A DNA stretch of 64,000 nt, from contig DASXUY010000009.1 in assembly GCA_036504535.1 (NCBI GenBank), positions 124,001-188,000 on the forward strand, read 5' to 3'. Shown in pieces: positions 17,001 to 25,209 of this stretch (the stretch's first letter is position 1; every line of letters starts with the position of its first letter). The notes under the pieces are model-generated. The model worked only from the letters and a program-made list of their open reading frames with translations. It did no database searches and was not told where the DNA came from. Made by a program: the position numbers and the translations under genes. This DNA comes from JARLGU01 sp036504535. Its GTDB lineage: Bacteria; Armatimonadota; Armatimonadia; Armatimonadales; Capsulimonadaceae.

Positions 17001-17122
17001 CAGGATACGCGCCATTCGATACGCCGAAGATCGCCTTCGCATGCGTCATCGAGCACGGAGGCTACGGTCGCACCGCAGCAGCATCCGTGTGCCGTGAGAT
17101 GATCAGGGCGGCGGTGAAATAG
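14081..17122 (+). CDS. SEDS glycosyltransferase fused to a class B PBP transpeptidase
   Basis: 1013 residues (1009-1013 depending on start; ATG 14132 is an alternative, with a TACAAT-like box just before it). Residues about 25-48 are a first membrane helix. About 58-115 is a helix-hairpin-helix-like segment (TLNVNAASADQLAHEL, then RSKARELVEFRDSRPG). About 130-515 is the multi-pass FtsW/RodA/SpoVE domain (for example PLGHGPAGAKVMALGFEPVE and the SYGTSSLMADF loop). About 545-1010 is a transpeptidase with SxxK (S771 in PPGSTFK), SxN (S835 in VSCN) and KTG (K958 in GKTGS). SEDS proteins polymerise lipid II and class B PBPs cross-link; normally they are two proteins. Here one chain would do both, for elongation or division. 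The last gene end lies 22 bp from the next. Confidence 0.93.
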   Translation: MHSIKHAFAVAGTIQLPMANPGQRRGVERSLLAFVTLLLIVGFGLVYAAKMLPSVTPVITSQTLNVNAASADQLAHELSISRSKARELVEFRDSRPGHAFPSVYSVRNSKVLKGVAVDWQANMMCVRTPAEVRLNFTLFVTLFVIAFWAYHLLLTRKYPAADPYLLPLVMFLAGVGLLMVFSVKDPFRDSFSFVTQARGVVLASVIAGMLPLTAAYRKLPLHRYGFAYAAGAILLMFILMSPLGHGPAGAKVMALGFEPVEIIKVLLVFFVASYLAERRLSLQSSWTKSAKLPELRDLIPLAAMYLFVLLLFAIVKDMGPAVLLYGTFVTLVYLVTGRALYPMVALVLLLVAGAAGYALHFGFFATRVDMWLHPLDNHNRLGGQLAMGLWGMATGGVFGTGLGLGNPALVPRAGSDMVFTSIGEELGLVGSLTVLIVYAVIILRGFRIARNAVDDFDRLLAAGLTTLIGIQAIVITGGATGLVPLTGVTLPFVSYGTSSLMADFLSIGILMRISAKQTPSDVASVAPQAYPRAARVVVTTIVTILLAGVGIGRLIVVQGVQDKQLATQALRIPDADKVVRKHYNPRLEAMALTIPRGSIFDRNGNLLARNAKPGEPGVRYFCNRPRVYPYGPIGANIVLAAEQRHGTTNPIGCDEILSGLGDGSQMLELYRRRNLPFAPHPKGTDVTLTLDIALQKAAMIALNRAASEHGNGRGAAVALDATSGELLAAATAPTFNPNTLTNEEWDALHSDADPANPLLNRPFAGVYPPGSTFKLVTATAALNAGHSDFRVKCAHDIDNVRWTFNGKHYSRRRITDETGMPSHGNEGMANAVRVSCNVYFGRLAIDIGATDLEHAIQAYHFSYCPTLEKLGEDLPDCGYGQGQVLATPLEMARVSQTIAAKGVLAPALFVKGVQPDEPPSAVMTSANAIALGTMMRGVVANGTAKGVFDSLGVDVAGKTGSAQLNRGKTHSWFTGYAPFDTPKIAFACVIEHGGYGRTAAASVCREMIRAAVK

Positions 17123-17144
17123 GCAAAAGCCATTCGAGAATGCC

Positions 17145-17609
17145 ATGGTCCAAGTTGAGCCTGTTGTGTTGACGCATGCTAGCATTCGAGCGAGACTTAT
17201 GGGGCGCCCCATACTCGCAAGAGTCCTTTCGTGCTTACTGTTCTTATGCGACGCGTGGGACCTACACGAAGTCGTTGTCGATGAGCTTTCAAATCGCCCC
17301 AAGCCACCTACGACTGTATGGGGCAGTTATGCGCCGAGAGTCGAGTTCGCCCTATGGCTATGTGCGGCGATAATGGAAAATCAGCAACTTCCCAATGATC
17401 ACTTCCTGCCCGATGACGAGTTTGGTGTTTTCTTCTTCAGTGACGACCTAGTATCTGTAGAACTCATAATGGCGATTGAAGAGCTGTTAGGGATTTCAAT
17501 TGAGACCGATGAAGTCGAGGAATGGTTTTCGTGGCCACTCGTTAATGTAATCGATCAGATCTTGGATATGGCAGCGCTAAAGAAACATTGGCCACCGTCA
17601 GTGGGGTAG
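17145..17609 (+). CDS. carrier-protein-like protein lacking the phosphopantetheine serine
   Basis: 154 residues from ATG 17145; an internal ATG at 17373 would give a 78-residue protein and may be the true start, because the first part is compositionally unusual. The C-terminal 75 residues look like an acyl carrier protein: SDDLVSVELIMAIEELLGIS aligns with the helix II motif of ACP (DSLDxVELVMALEEEF), followed by acidic residues and VNVIDQIL in the place of helix IV. The DSL serine that carries phosphopantetheine is replaced by Asp (DDL). It would therefore not carry an acyl group, if the alignment is right. It follows the SEDS-PBP gene by 22 bp and could be cotranscribed. The function is unknown. 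Confidence 0.55.
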   Translation: MVQVEPVVLTHASIRARLMGRPILARVLSCLLFLCDAWDLHEVVVDELSNRPKPPTTVWGSYAPRVEFALWLCAAIMENQQLPNDHFLPDDEFGVFFFSDDLVSVELIMAIEELLGISIETDEVEEWFSWPLVNVIDQILDMAALKKHWPPSVG

Positions 17610-17858
17610 CGCCGTCATTGTGAACCCACGAGTGTTCCTAATTCATAGAACACGGCGCGTTATCAGCGACGTAGGGGTGCTGGTTCTGATCTTCCATCAA
17701 ATCACTCCGCAGGTAACCATCGCATCCCCAGAGCTATCAGAGTGGCTTCCAAGCTAAACACTCGCCCCGCAAGGGCGAACGTACGCAACGCTTGCAGCTG
17801 GTTTCCGATGCCCCACGAAGATATTCCCCTGCGTTTCCAAATTCGTCCACGAATTCGC
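17610..17858. other. non-coding stretch upstream of the GntR/LacI-type regulator
   Basis: No gene is supported here; a minus-strand open frame overlaps it but has no protein-like features. The region ends in the promoter at 17859. Confidence 0.5.
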
Positions 17859-17887
17859 TTGACAAGGGCGCGCTGCTCTGTTACAAT
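17859..17887 (+). promoter_or_regulatory. near-consensus sigma-70-type promoter
   Basis: TTGACA at 17859-17864, a 17-bp spacer, then TACAAT at 17882-17887. The -35 is perfect and the -10 has one change from TATAAT. Transcription would begin near 17894, about 38 bases before the regulator's TTG start. It is the best promoter I could find in the window. Confidence 0.8.
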
Positions 17888-17918
17888 CACAATCGTAATG
17901 GATTTCATGACGACTGTG
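17888..17918. promoter_or_regulatory. candidate operator overlapping the transcription start
   Basis: CACAATCG at 17888-17895 and CGACTGTG at 17911-17918 form an inverted repeat matching at 7 of 8 positions across a 15-bp spacer, directly after the -10 box. A repressor bound here would block this promoter, so autoregulation by the encoded GntR/LacI-type protein is likely. Confidence 0.5.
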
Positions 17919-17931
17919 ATACTGAACCACA

Positions 17932-19176
17932 TTGAAAGCTAAACCGATCAGCCAGTTGAGGTCGCTTCCGGCTAGGGTTGCTCAGAACCTGCGCGACAAG
18001 ATTGACTCCGGCGAGTTGAAGGCCGGAGCGCTTTTGCCTGGCCGCAGGTCGCTCGCTGAGGAGTACGAGGTTTCGGTGGTAACGGTTGAGCAGGCGATGA
18101 AGGAGCTGATCGCCGATGGACTTTTGCGCGCCGAAACAGGGCGCGGAACGTTCGTATCCGACTCGGTGGCATCATCCCGCGAGAGCGTCGTATTTCCTTC
18201 AACCACCGCGGATACAGCCACCGCTATCGCGTCGCCTCGCGAAAGTCACTCACGGCGCAGCCCGCTAATCGCGCCGGTAATCGGTATCGTTTGCAGCGTC
18301 GATATGCTTCGAAGCTCGCCCGGCTTATTGGAATCGCCAGCATTCTGGATTGTAACCGCGCTTGAGAGGGCTATTCACAAGCTCGGCGCTACAGCAATTT
18401 TCCGCCCCCTGGGACCGGGCGACGGCTGGCCACAGCCGTTCGCCGATGTCGGACGCACGCTCGTCGAAGCAGGTTGCGACGCCGTAGTCTACGTCGAAGG
18501 ATGCTCGGCGAGTGAAGCAGCGTCAGTTCAGACCGCGTTCGAGAGCATGCGCGTTCCGTGCGCGTTTATCGGGTCCGAAATCCTACCAGCGGCGGCCTAT
18601 TCGGTCTGCTACAGTAATTTCGAAGCAGGCTCAATGGCGGCAAGCCACCTCCTGCAGCGAGGGCATCGGGAAATCATGTTCTTCTCGGCCGTCGCAGATA
18701 GATGGGTGCGAGATCGTTACAACGGAGTTCGAGACGCAGTTTCTGCTGCTGGACTTCCCGCAGACTCGGTGCGGGCCAGCGTCCTGGATCTCGAAGCGAA
18801 GTTTCCGCCACCAAATCAGACTGGCCCGGATTGGCAGGAAGTGCGAGCCTATGACGCTGCTCGCGAATGGCTCCAGTGTGCACCGCTTGTACGGGCAGTT
18901 GTCGCAGACAACGATCGCGCCGCGTATGGCTTCATGCGTGCCGCCGCACAGCTTGGCTACAACGCAGGCGAACACTACGCCATCATTGGCTTCGATGACC
19001 TTCCGCCATCGCGCGTTCGAGGTTTATCGTCTATCTATTTGCCCCTGGAAGCAATGGGCAGGGAAGGCGCCCGACTCGTAATGGCCGCGATTGAAGACGA
19101 AGCGGAGATGGCGCGTGTGACATTAAAATGCAACTTAATCGCGCGATCATCAACTGAGCTCATAGGAAGCCGCTAA
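17932..19176 (+). CDS. GntR-type HTH regulator with LacI-like ligand-binding domain
   Basis: 414 residues from a TTG start at 17932; no ATG is available close by and the HTH begins within ten residues. Residues about 12-75 are a GntR winged helix (RVAQNLRDKIDSGELKAG, then YEVSVVTVEQAMKELIADGLL and GRGTFV). From about 110 a periplasmic-binding-protein-like domain of the LacI/GalR type follows (IGIVCSVD, then SMAASHLLQRGHREIMFFS and IIGFDDLPPSR). This architecture (AraR-like) usually senses a sugar. The gene lies upstream of a pseudopilin and two carbohydrate-related exported proteins on the same strand, so it probably controls them as well as itself. Confidence 0.92.
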   Translation: MKAKPISQLRSLPARVAQNLRDKIDSGELKAGALLPGRRSLAEEYEVSVVTVEQAMKELIADGLLRAETGRGTFVSDSVASSRESVVFPSTTADTATAIASPRESHSRRSPLIAPVIGIVCSVDMLRSSPGLLESPAFWIVTALERAIHKLGATAIFRPLGPGDGWPQPFADVGRTLVEAGCDAVVYVEGCSASEAASVQTAFESMRVPCAFIGSEILPAAAYSVCYSNFEAGSMAASHLLQRGHREIMFFSAVADRWVRDRYNGVRDAVSAAGLPADSVRASVLDLEAKFPPPNQTGPDWQEVRAYDAAREWLQCAPLVRAVVADNDRAAYGFMRAAAQLGYNAGEHYAIIGFDDLPPSRVRGLSSIYLPLEAMGREGARLVMAAIEDEAEMARVTLKCNLIARSSTELIGSR

Positions 19177-19209
19177 AGGAAGCGCCTCAACAAGGACGAG
19201 GAGAACGAA

Positions 19210-20043
19210 ATGGTCATGAATAGAACGACTGGCAAGGCAGAGTCTACACAGGGATTTACTTTGATTGAGCTACTCGTAGTTATAGCTATTATCGCCATAC
19301 TCGCAGCTATACTTTTCCCTGTATTCGCGACTGCCCGCGAAAAGGCGCGGCAAAGCTCCTGCCAAAGTAACGAAAAGCAGATCGGCCTCGCCCTCCTTCA
19401 GTACGTTCAGGACTTCGACGAGCAGCTTCCCGTCGCCATGTATGCGCCCTCGTCGACGTTTTGGGTCACGATTATCGCTCCCTATGCGGGCCAGGGGCTA
19501 TCCGCCAACTTTGCGGGATTTTACACGTGCCCAAGCGATCCCAACGCCGCTACGGGTGTTAACAACGTCGGCCGCAAGATCTCCTACGCCATCAACGTCA
19601 CGCAGCCGTTCATAACTGCCCCAACTGCGCCATGGTGGCGGTACAAGGATGCCAGCAACGTATGGCACACCTACGGCGTTCAGATGAACACAATCGCGGA
19701 CGTTCCCGGGACCATTATGATCGCGGAAATAGCCAGCAAGGACGCAGTATACGTCGGTGGCGCTGGCTACGCTGAGGTCACTAACCCAGTGTTCGATACC
19801 GCCAAGCCCCAATATGGCTATCTCACGCAGGATGTCCTCAATTCGCAGGCGATGTCGATCAACCCGTCTACAAACACGGTGCAGACTATTCCCATCGCTC
19901 GCCACAGCGGTGGCTGGGATTACCTGTTCTGCGACGGTCACGTCAAATGGCTGCAGCCGCAACAGACCATCAACGGAGCCGGACTGACAGCCGGAACGCT
20001 CTACAACCCGAAGGGCATGTGGACCACAGCGGCGAACGATTAA
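19210..20043 (+). CDS. type IV pseudopilin-like protein, DUF1559/H-x9-DG type
   Basis: 277 residues. A prepilin cleavage site is visible: after a 15-residue leader ending in G, the mature protein starts FTLIELLVVIAIIAILAA, with the expected F1 and E5. The helix continues LFPVFATAREKARQSSC, the form I associate with Armatimonadota. The C-terminal motif H-x9-DG is present (RHSGGWDYLFCDG). It would be processed by a prepilin peptidase and displayed as a pseudopilus component or surface protein. The GAGGAG ribosome binding site precedes ATG 19210 by 6 bases. It follows the regulator by 33 bp and precedes the BNR protein by 7 bp, so the genes are likely one operon. Confidence 0.93.
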   Translation: MVMNRTTGKAESTQGFTLIELLVVIAIIAILAAILFPVFATAREKARQSSCQSNEKQIGLALLQYVQDFDEQLPVAMYAPSSTFWVTIIAPYAGQGLSANFAGFYTCPSDPNAATGVNNVGRKISYAINVTQPFITAPTAPWWRYKDASNVWHTYGVQMNTIADVPGTIMIAEIASKDAVYVGGAGYAEVTNPVFDTAKPQYGYLTQDVLNSQAMSINPSTNTVQTIPIARHSGGWDYLFCDGHVKWLQPQQTINGAGLTAGTLYNPKGMWTTAAND

Positions 20044-20050
20044 TAATACT

Positions 20051-22342
20051 ATGATGCACTATCGCCTCACGATTGCGCTCTTAATCCTCGCAGCAGCGCT
20101 CACTTTTACTACGCCAACCCTGGCCCAAAACAGTGACGCCACATTTGGATTCGAGGCTGCAGGCTTATGGCACAGTGTGCCGCAGACTTTGCTTGCGACA
20201 GAAGCAAAGCATCCCGAGTACCTGTGGACAAGCCACGAGTTCTCGGGTCCCGACTGGAGCGTCGCTAAGGTGTCGTTATCCAGCTTGGACAGCGGCATCA
20301 AGATATACTCGGCGCATGTTCGCGAGGGCAAGGCAGCGGGACTTTGGAAGGACCACGAGAAATATCCCACTATCGCGGCATGGGAGATACCCCACGACTG
20401 GAGTTCCGCGAACGCGTTCGAAATATCGATCTATTCCGAAGCGAAGACGGGCGAGACCATCACAGTTGGCGCCCTTTCCGATAACTCCGCGACGCCGTGG
20501 AAGGACTACTATTTCGCAGATTTCGTTGTCGACTGGACCGGGTGGAAAATATTGCGCCTGCCCTTCGCCAGTTTCCGCAGCCTCGAGTCTCCAGTTGGCT
20601 GGAACAAGATCGACGCGTTGTGCTTCTTCACCAAAATCTTTCGCCACCAGCCAAATCCATACACGTCGCTCACCCTCGACGCGATCCACCTTGTCCGCGT
20701 ACCCGACAATCCAATTGCTCCCTCGGCTCCTCTCAATACAGGGTTTTCATACATCAATCGCTGTGAAGACCAGCCGTTCACACTTAATCACCCGTATCCC
20801 GAGACAAGTCACCCGGAAGCGTTCGCAAAGGCCATCACACATCAGACCTACTTCCAAGCCGAGCGAGCCCAATTCAAATACTTCCCCCGATTTCAGCCAG
20901 GCTATCCAAGCTTTGACGCGCAGGGCCGCGTCTACATCAACACAGGAGACACTATCGAACGTCTCGGATCCAAGGGGCGGTGGGAAGCAGTAGATGTCAA
21001 GACCATTCTCGTTGAGTGGGGCAAAAAACAAGGATGGAAGGGCCTCTACAACGTTTTTGGAATACAGGGTGCGGATCCGATGATCCGGTTCGACCCGAAA
21101 GGCGGGGCGTACACGCTGGCGCAGGTTGAACCGCTCGACGAAAACGGTAACCGGTTCAATTGGAAACTGCGACGGGGCCTTTTGCTGTACTCGCCCGATG
21201 GCATGGCGACGTGGCAGGTTGTCGAACTACCAGCCACCCTCGCGGCATTCGAAAAAGTAGACGGGTTCAACCTGGACTGCCTAAAGCGACCGCCTGTGAT
21301 ATTACTTACATATCCTGAGACCGATGCGGGCGCCATCGTAATCCCCGAAATCGGCCCTGACCGCAAGATTCGGCTCCCCCAACCTGTCCAGTTCGCTCCC
21401 GCCAATACCATCGATGTCGAGGCGCATTCCGGCGACGCTAACATGGCGGTCACGCACGGGGACAAAGTAACGATTGCATTCTCATGGTGTGTCGTGCCCG
21501 CAAAGCAAGTCGGCGATTGGCATTCCACCATGCCTCCCATCCCAGCTGATCACCCCGGTCTCACCCAGACGTATACCATCACCCCCCAAAAGGAGAAGGT
21601 GCCGCAGTATAGCAAGAACGGTGTGCCATGCTATGTCGTTCAGTACGACATCAAGACGCGAACGGTCACAGCGCCGATCTATGTCGGCAGCGGCGGTGGG
21701 ACAATGGACGATCACAACTGGCCAGCGATAGCGATAGACCGCGACGGTTATTACCATGTGCTCATTAACAGCCATCATGGACCGATCAACGAAGTTCACT
21801 CGCAAAAGCCGTTTGACGCCACAACGTGGAATGCTCCGTCGTATATCATGGCCGGAACCGATATGCCGAGCCTGAGCTATACCACGCTGAACTACGACCG
21901 CGATGGTGTCGCGTATACCTGTGCCCGAAGCACGAAGGACACGTATAACAATCACCTCGGCTTTCAGCGTAAGCTCCCAGGCAAGGAATGGGAGCCCGAA
22001 AAGGTAGTCGTCGCGCCCTTCAAGATGATGTACGGCGTCTGGTACCAGCGGATGACGTACGACCCCAAGCGCAACCGCCTGTTTCTCACCTACTTCTCGA
22101 ACGGCTACCAGGAATGGTACACGTGGGACATGTACGACATGTACACGTTCATTTGGCCTGATCGTGAGAAGACCATGAACAAGAACTACGGGACGAAAGG
22201 CGTCTCCGACAACGGACGCCCCGCCGAGGGGCGCTGGTCCGGCAACGCGTACAACATGGGTGCCACCGAAGCCACGATGTTGGTATCCGAAGACCGCGGA
22301 TCGACCTGGCGGCTAGTTACATCGAAGGATTTCACAAAGTGA
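20051..22342 (+). CDS. exported BNR-repeat (BNR_4-like) carbohydrate-active protein
   Basis: 763 residues with a signal peptide (1-25, ending TLA-QN). Residues about 30-225 form a beta-sandwich-like region (PHDWSSANAFEISIYSEAK, split as PHDWSSANA and FEISIYSEAK). From about 260 to the end the sequence has repeated strands with Asp-box-like elements, for example YSPDGMATWQ, DRDGYYHVL and SEDRGSTWR. The DDHNWPAIAIDRDG and NSHHGP segments are typical of the BNR_4 group, which includes ulvan and other polysaccharide lyases with a seven-bladed propeller; histidines in these segments may be catalytic. Export and the sugar regulator upstream suggest degradation of an external polysaccharide. The exact activity is not determinable. 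It overlaps the next gene by 4 bp. Confidence 0.8.
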   Translation: MMHYRLTIALLILAAALTFTTPTLAQNSDATFGFEAAGLWHSVPQTLLATEAKHPEYLWTSHEFSGPDWSVAKVSLSSLDSGIKIYSAHVREGKAAGLWKDHEKYPTIAAWEIPHDWSSANAFEISIYSEAKTGETITVGALSDNSATPWKDYYFADFVVDWTGWKILRLPFASFRSLESPVGWNKIDALCFFTKIFRHQPNPYTSLTLDAIHLVRVPDNPIAPSAPLNTGFSYINRCEDQPFTLNHPYPETSHPEAFAKAITHQTYFQAERAQFKYFPRFQPGYPSFDAQGRVYINTGDTIERLGSKGRWEAVDVKTILVEWGKKQGWKGLYNVFGIQGADPMIRFDPKGGAYTLAQVEPLDENGNRFNWKLRRGLLLYSPDGMATWQVVELPATLAAFEKVDGFNLDCLKRPPVILLTYPETDAGAIVIPEIGPDRKIRLPQPVQFAPANTIDVEAHSGDANMAVTHGDKVTIAFSWCVVPAKQVGDWHSTMPPIPADHPGLTQTYTITPQKEKVPQYSKNGVPCYVVQYDIKTRTVTAPIYVGSGGGTMDDHNWPAIAIDRDGYYHVLINSHHGPINEVHSQKPFDATTWNAPSYIMAGTDMPSLSYTTLNYDRDGVAYTCARSTKDTYNNHLGFQRKLPGKEWEPEKVVVAPFKMMYGVWYQRMTYDPKRNRLFLTYFSNGYQEWYTWDMYDMYTFIWPDREKTMNKNYGTKGVSDNGRPAEGRWSGNAYNMGATEATMLVSEDRGSTWRLVTSKDFTK

Positions 22343-23811
22343 GGCGGGCAGTTTCCGCCGTCCTAATCGCATGCTGTGTTGCCCGCATCAGTACCGGCGC
22401 GGCATCCGCGTCCCCGTGGGCGTACCGTGCGCTACCGGCGACCGTGTGGCAATGCACAGCGGTATCGTCAGGTTCGGCGGCTGATTTCGCGCGCCGCGTT
22501 ACCGCGACAAAGGCAACGGAATCCCTGAGCGGTCTCGCGAAAGCTTATCATGTCAAATGGCATACGGCTCGTACTTCGCAAGGCTTTATGGTTGCTCCCC
22601 GCAGCCTTCGTCGGCCAAACACTACCACCATCTACACGACCATACTCTACAACCCCGTCTATAAGCGCCGCAAGCCATTGTCTTATCGAGCCTACGGTAG
22701 CGGAATACGCCAGTTTCGCATCGATGGGCACGAGGTCGGTGGAACTGCAGCGCTACGCGAAGAAGCGATACCGACGAAATCGCTCAACCGAGGCGCTTCG
22801 CGGATTGTGGTCGTTCTCGATGCAGCCGCATCCTCCAAATTCGTGATGCAAGTTAGCGACACGGGAGATCTACGCGCGTTTCGCACGGCTCCAGCTTGCC
22901 TGCTGCCACAGGCGCACATCGACGACTACCCTACCGTGACAATCACCAATGGCCTTGTCACGGCTAAAGTTGCAGTGCCAGACGTTAAGCGAGGATTCTA
23001 CCGCGGCAATCGCTTTGAGCAGGCAGGCTTCATTATCAGCCTGACTTCCGGCGGCCACACCTACTTCAAGTCTCCCGACAAGGTCCACGATCCAGTCAAT
23101 GACGATCGCGCTGCCGGACCGTGCGAAGAGTTCTTCAACGCCATCGCCTATGATGATGCCAAGCGGGGCGAACCATTCATCAAGATTGGTGTGGGGCTGT
23201 ACGAAAAGCCGAACATGCCAAAGCATCTGTGGGCCAATCCGTACTGGCCAGTTCGAGTTTTCCCATGGGCAACGCGTGTGAGCCGTAACATCGTTACGTT
23301 CACGCAAACGGTGACTGGACCGCGGGGATGGGGCTACCGGTACGTAAAACGCATCGTGCTCGTGCCAAATCGACACGAAATGGTCATTGAGCACGCATTT
23401 CGCAATACGGGCAGCCACCAAATCGACGCCGCACAGTACAACCACAATTGGGTGTCCCTCGACAACATCCCAACCACAGCCGGTTATTCATGCAAGCTCC
23501 CGTTTACGCCGACCATTACGCGCAACTTTCCGCCAGACGTGGCCGCTGACGGAAACAGTATTCTCATACGATCAGGCGGAAGCAATAACTTCGGGGTTAT
23601 CGGCTTCTCGCGCAGCCCATCAGACACGTCTGCCATCATTTCCGCCAACGGGACAGCCGCTCGTTTGCTAATCAGCGGCGACTATCCGCTCGCTGGCGTC
23701 GACTTCTTCTACGAGCCCGACGCGTTTTGCTACGAGCCAACAGTAAGCTTCTCACTTAAGCCTGGACAGCGATACGCCTGGACGCGTACCTACCGCTTTC
23801 TAGCACCGTAA
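22339..23811 (+). CDS. exported galactose-mutarotase-like (aldose epimerase fold) protein
   Basis: 490 residues starting at GTG 22339, which overlaps the upstream stop (GTGA). A signal peptide covers about 1-25. The first 190 residues are unclear. From about 195 the sequence PTVTITNGLVTAKVAVPDV, then FYRGNRFEQAGFIISLTSGGH, matches a group of proteins with the aldose 1-epimerase-like beta-sandwich fold in my recollection (YYRGxRFDWSG motif). Histidines near VNHNW-like position (YNHNWVSLD) and FYEPDAFCYEP near the end may be in a sugar site. It is probably part of the same carbohydrate-processing operon as the BNR protein. The convergent TolC gene ends 20 bp downstream. Confidence 0.75.
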   Translation: MRRAVSAVLIACCVARISTGAASASPWAYRALPATVWQCTAVSSGSAADFARRVTATKATESLSGLAKAYHVKWHTARTSQGFMVAPRSLRRPNTTTIYTTILYNPVYKRRKPLSYRAYGSGIRQFRIDGHEVGGTAALREEAIPTKSLNRGASRIVVVLDAAASSKFVMQVSDTGDLRAFRTAPACLLPQAHIDDYPTVTITNGLVTAKVAVPDVKRGFYRGNRFEQAGFIISLTSGGHTYFKSPDKVHDPVNDDRAAGPCEEFFNAIAYDDAKRGEPFIKIGVGLYEKPNMPKHLWANPYWPVRVFPWATRVSRNIVTFTQTVTGPRGWGYRYVKRIVLVPNRHEMVIEHAFRNTGSHQIDAAQYNHNWVSLDNIPTTAGYSCKLPFTPTITRNFPPDVAADGNSILIRSGGSNNFGVIGFSRSPSDTSAIISANGTAARLLISGDYPLAGVDFFYEPDAFCYEPTVSFSLKPGQRYAWTRTYRFLAP

Positions 23812-23831
23812 CTGCGACCAGATCGATTCCG

Positions 23832-25208
23832 CTACGGTCTGCTTGCCTCGTTCATACCCACAGCGCGACTGAGTTGCGCGTCGGCGATGTAGTATGTGTA
23901 GACAGAGTTAACGTACTGCACCTGGGCCTGCGTGAGAGTCGCCTGCGATGTTGTGACATCGAGCGCTACACCCGCACCGAGGCGCTGAGCGGCCAGCGCA
24001 GCATCGTAGTTCACCTGCGCTGCCTTGACAGCAGCCTGCGAGAGTGTCACCGCAGTGAGGGCCGTTGAACGGTTGGCGTAGGCGGTTTCGACCTCGTTGC
24101 GCACCTGGAGTCGAATCTGTCGCAGTTGGGCTGCGGCATAATCGACATCGGCCTTCGAGCTTCGTACCTTGGCGCGGACATACCCGCCGTCGAATAAAGG
24201 GTAGCTTGCCGAAATCGCTAGCAGCGAATCGGTGCCAGTCGGGCCGATATCATTGGTTGCCTGATAGCCGAGCGAGTAACCGCCGTTCACCGTGACTCCC
24301 GCTTCGCGGTTGGCCAAGTTGACAGCGATCCGCTTGTTTTCAAGCGTAGCCTTCTGGCTGCTGAGGTCAGCGCGGTTCGCATAAGCGATAGCGACGCATT
24401 CAGCGACAGGCTGCAATGCCGTTGGCACTGGCACGGTCGGTAGTGTGTCCGTATTCGAAATCGCAACTGGCTGAATATCGCCATCTACTTCAACCCCCAT
24501 GATGGACTTCAGGTTAATCGATGCGATCCGAGCATTGTTTTCATACTGAACGAGTGTCACCTGCGCGTTCGCAAGATCAGCTTGCGATTGGTTGACCTCT
24601 TTCGCAGCCGTTACGCCAGCAGTCACCAACCCCTGAGTCACATCAAGCGCCGCCTTGTACCTGGCAACCTGCGCCTTAGCGACCTTCACCTGGTCAATCG
24701 CCGCAAGAAGGTCATAGTAACCACTTGTCACCGATAGTATCAACGCTTGCCGAGAATCGGTCTGGCTAAACTGCGTGGCATCAACCAGTCTGCGAGCTTG
24801 CGCATTGTTCGCCTCGGTCAAACCACCATCGTAAAGTGTTTGGGTCAACGTTACCGACAGCCCGGAGCCGTTAAGCGTCGAATTGCCCGAGCCCAACGTC
24901 TGGCGACGATTCTGATACGAGTACTTTGGCGTTACCGATGGGTAATAACCAGCCTGAGCCTGCTGCTTCAGTGCATCAGCCTGCGCAACTTGCGCCTTGG
25001 CGGCTTCTATTGTTGGCGCGTTGCGAAGAGCGATGGCAACGGCATTATCCAACGATAGCGGCGAAGGTACGGCCACGGGCGTGGCCGGAGCTCCGATGGC
25101 CGTATGCGTGCCAAGTGCCAGACCACCCGCTGCGAATGCGCTCGCGAGCGAGACAGCAATAACGCGACGGCAATCCAGGGACCACCTTTTAAATTCTACA
25201 GATCTCAT
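23832..25208 (-). CDS. TolC-family outer-membrane efflux protein
   Basis: 458 residues with a signal sequence in about the first 40. Two repeated TolC halves of Ala/Gln/Val-rich coiled-coil helices are visible (VAIALRNAPTIEAAKAQVAQ near the start; KVAKAQVARYKAALDVT, ALAAQRLGAGVALDVTTSQ near the end), as in outer-membrane factors. It forms the trimeric channel across the outer membrane for the pump encoded just upstream. The gene begins 1 base after the ATPase stop and has AAGGA before its ATG. It is the last gene of a four-gene operon: adaptor, permease, ATPase, channel. Confidence 0.92.
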   Translation of the reverse strand: MRSVEFKRWSLDCRRVIAVSLASAFAAGGLALGTHTAIGAPATPVAVPSPLSLDNAVAIALRNAPTIEAAKAQVAQADALKQQAQAGYYPSVTPKYSYQNRRQTLGSGNSTLNGSGLSVTLTQTLYDGGLTEANNAQARRLVDATQFSQTDSRQALILSVTSGYYDLLAAIDQVKVAKAQVARYKAALDVTQGLVTAGVTAAKEVNQSQADLANAQVTLVQYENNARIASINLKSIMGVEVDGDIQPVAISNTDTLPTVPVPTALQPVAECVAIAYANRADLSSQKATLENKRIAVNLANREAGVTVNGGYSLGYQATNDIGPTGTDSLLAISASYPLFDGGYVRAKVRSSKADVDYAAAQLRQIRLQVRNEVETAYANRSTALTAVTLSQAAVKAAQVNYDAALAAQRLGAGVALDVTTSQATLTQAQVQYVNSVYTYYIADAQLSRAVGMNEASRP

Positions 25209-25209
25209 A

